From Nitrosarchaeum sp. (GTDB taxonomy: Archaea > Thermoproteota > Nitrososphaeria > Nitrososphaerales > Nitrosopumilaceae), in the NCBI GenBank assembly GCA_002737445.1, contig NSIR01000002.1, positions 1 to 64,000 of the forward strand: a stretch of 64,000 nucleotides of DNA, given 5' to 3'. Numbering within the stretch: position 1 is the stretch's first letter; each line of letters begins with the position of its first letter. The notes beneath the pieces are model-generated. The model made no database searches, was not told the origin of the DNA, and was given only the letters and a program-made list of their open reading frames with translations. Below are positions 63,051 to 64,000 of the stretch, piece after piece. A program made the position numbers and the translations under genes.

Positions 63051-64000
63051 GACGCGAGAGTTAATAATTTCACCCAAAGTATCTCAGGCAGAGTTGGCAA
63101 AATTTCTAGAGCAATTACAAAATGAGGGCATAAAAATGATATATCTAGATCCAAAAAAAATAGTAAATAAAAAATTAAAACTTGAAAGTGTGTATACTTC
63201 ATCTACTGCAAATTATGTGGTAATTGAAAAAAATGAATCAATAAAACTAAAAGGGAAAAAAATAGGTAGAAAATTCCAAGTTTTATCTAATACAGATATA
63301 GAAGAAATTCTAAATCTAGCAAAAAAAGGATTAGATTTTGTAATAATAGAAGTGAAAGATTGGAAAATAATTCCACTAGAAAATATAATTGCAAAACTTC
63401 ATAAAATTAATACAAAAATTTTTGCAATAGCAGATACATTTGAAGAAGTTAGAAAAATGTTTTCAATTTTAGAAGTTGGGGTTGATGGAGTTATTTTCAA
63501 TGCAACATCTATTGATGAGGTTAGACAAGCTTTAGTGTATTTAGGCACTAGAAGTTTTGAATTAAAACCAGCAAAAATTATTGAGATCAAAGAAGTTGGA
63601 GATGGTGAAAGAGTGTGTGTAGATACAGCCTCAATTCTTCATAGTGGTGAGGGAATGTTAATTGGAAGTAGATCTAATTTTTTATTTTTAGTACATAACG
63701 AATCAGTAGGCTCTTCATTCACATCACCAAGACCATTCAGAGTAAATGCAGGAGCAGTCCACTGTTATACTCTATCACCTGATGGTACAACAAATTATCT
63801 TTCAGAGATTGAAACCGGATCTGAAGTATTAATAATAAATACAAAAGGTAAAGCAAGAAGGGCTACGGTGGGAAGATCAAAGATAGAACGACGTCCAATG
63901 TTAATGATTAAGGCGTCATCTCTTGGAGAAATAGGAGGAATCATTGCACAGGATGCAGAAACTATTCGTTTTGTTAAACCAAATGGAGAATTAGTATCAG
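63043..64000 (+). CDS. 3-dehydroquinate synthase II (AroB'), truncated by the window end
   Basis: NAD-dependent enzyme that converts the AroA' product to 3-dehydroquinate. The first 319 codons are in view with no stop; the rest lies beyond the window. It starts at TTG (63043), overlapping the AroA' stop. The protein opens SKTRELIISPKVSQAEL and contains SILHSGEGMLIGSRSNFLFLVHNES and RPFRVNAGAVHCYT, typical of the family. Together with AroA' it defines the archaeal shikimate entry. Confidence 0.92.
   Translation, partial: MSKTRELIISPKVSQAELAKFLEQLQNEGIKMIYLDPKKIVNKKLKLESVYTSSTANYVVIEKNESIKLKGKKIGRKFQVLSNTDIEEILNLAKKGLDFVIIEVKDWKIIPLENIIAKLHKINTKIFAIADTFEEVRKMFSILEVGVDGVIFNATSIDEVRQALVYLGTRSFELKPAKIIEIKEVGDGERVCVDTASILHSGEGMLIGSRSNFLFLVHNESVGSSFTSPRPFRVNAGAVHCYTLSPDGTTNYLSEIETGSEVLIINTKGKARRATVGRSKIERRPMLMIKASSLGEIGGIIAQDAETIRFVKPNGELVS

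Noticed and set aside
1-64000. Search for CRISPR, insertion sequences, integrase or phage genes
   Set aside because: No repeat-spacer pattern, transposase or integrase motif was seen; the window looks like stable core chromosome.

Overview
This window is a stretch of AT-rich chromosome from an ammonia-oxidising-type thaumarchaeon (Nitrososphaerota), most like a marine Nitrosopumilus/Nitrosarchaeum relative. The domain is fixed by archaeal housekeeping genes: Alba, SUI1/eIF1, Sec61-beta, Dpo4-type polymerase, NreA, Tsr3, class I LysRS, type II methionine aminopeptidase, and the AroA'/AroB' shikimate entry. Genes for coenzyme F420, a MqnC/UbiD pair (menaquinone), ergothioneine enzymes, DUF2070, DUF1512 and a Ser-type archaeosortase fit Thaumarchaeota. 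The species assignment is inference. No ammonia-oxidation gene, rRNA operon, CRISPR array, prophage or insertion sequence is visible. Many genes appear to start with TTG.

Layout. 1-9 kb: a small Cys protein, ProRS followed by EgtB, convergent EgtD, a lone oligopeptide ABC ATPase and SMC. 9-17 kb: inositol-phosphate synthase, a PAC2 protein, a LysE exporter, Alba with a repeat-rich N-terminal tail, Dpo4 polymerase and NreA (both end in PCNA-binding boxes) flanking an archaeosortase, then a cobalamin-binding-like protein. 17-23 kb: small membrane and zinc-finger proteins, a beta-hydroxyacid dehydrogenase, a geranylgeranyl-reductase-family flavoprotein, a methyltransferase, and the RNase P RNA. 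23-30 kb: a membrane-anchored surface protein with an LPKGF tail, CofD-CofC, a CPBP protease, SUI1, a p27-like zinc protein, Sec61-beta (short), DUF2070 and a nuclease. 30-38 kb: a large anchored solute-binding protein, Tsr3, a 1105-residue lamin-tail surface protein, tRNA-Pro(TGG) and Map. 38-50 kb: DUF1512, a tRNA-binding OB protein, a SRPBCC/glycosyltransferase pair, HtrA, CofG-CofH, a winged-helix regulator under three 10-bp-phased repeats, PAC2, PurM and an ArsB/NhaD-type permease. 50-64 kb: Elp3, LysRS, coiled-coil and micro-proteins, tRNA-Arg(GCG), aquaporin, peroxiredoxin, a second LPKGF-tail protein, UbiD-MqnC, and AroA' with a truncated AroB' at the edge.

How it works together. Four F420 genes (cofD, cofC, cofG, cofH) lie in two operons 18 kb apart. 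MqnC plus UbiD imply futalosine-type menaquinone synthesis. EgtB/EgtD imply ergothioneine production. Dpo4, NreA, Alba and SMC form a loose genome-maintenance neighbourhood. The most intriguing unexplained signals are a conserved 34-residue C-terminal tail ending in LPKGF that two otherwise unrelated proteins share, three TAYGGTA heptamers spaced exactly 10 bp across a regulator start codon, the Cys-to-Ser archaeosortase, and an A3-C70 mismatch in tRNA-Arg.
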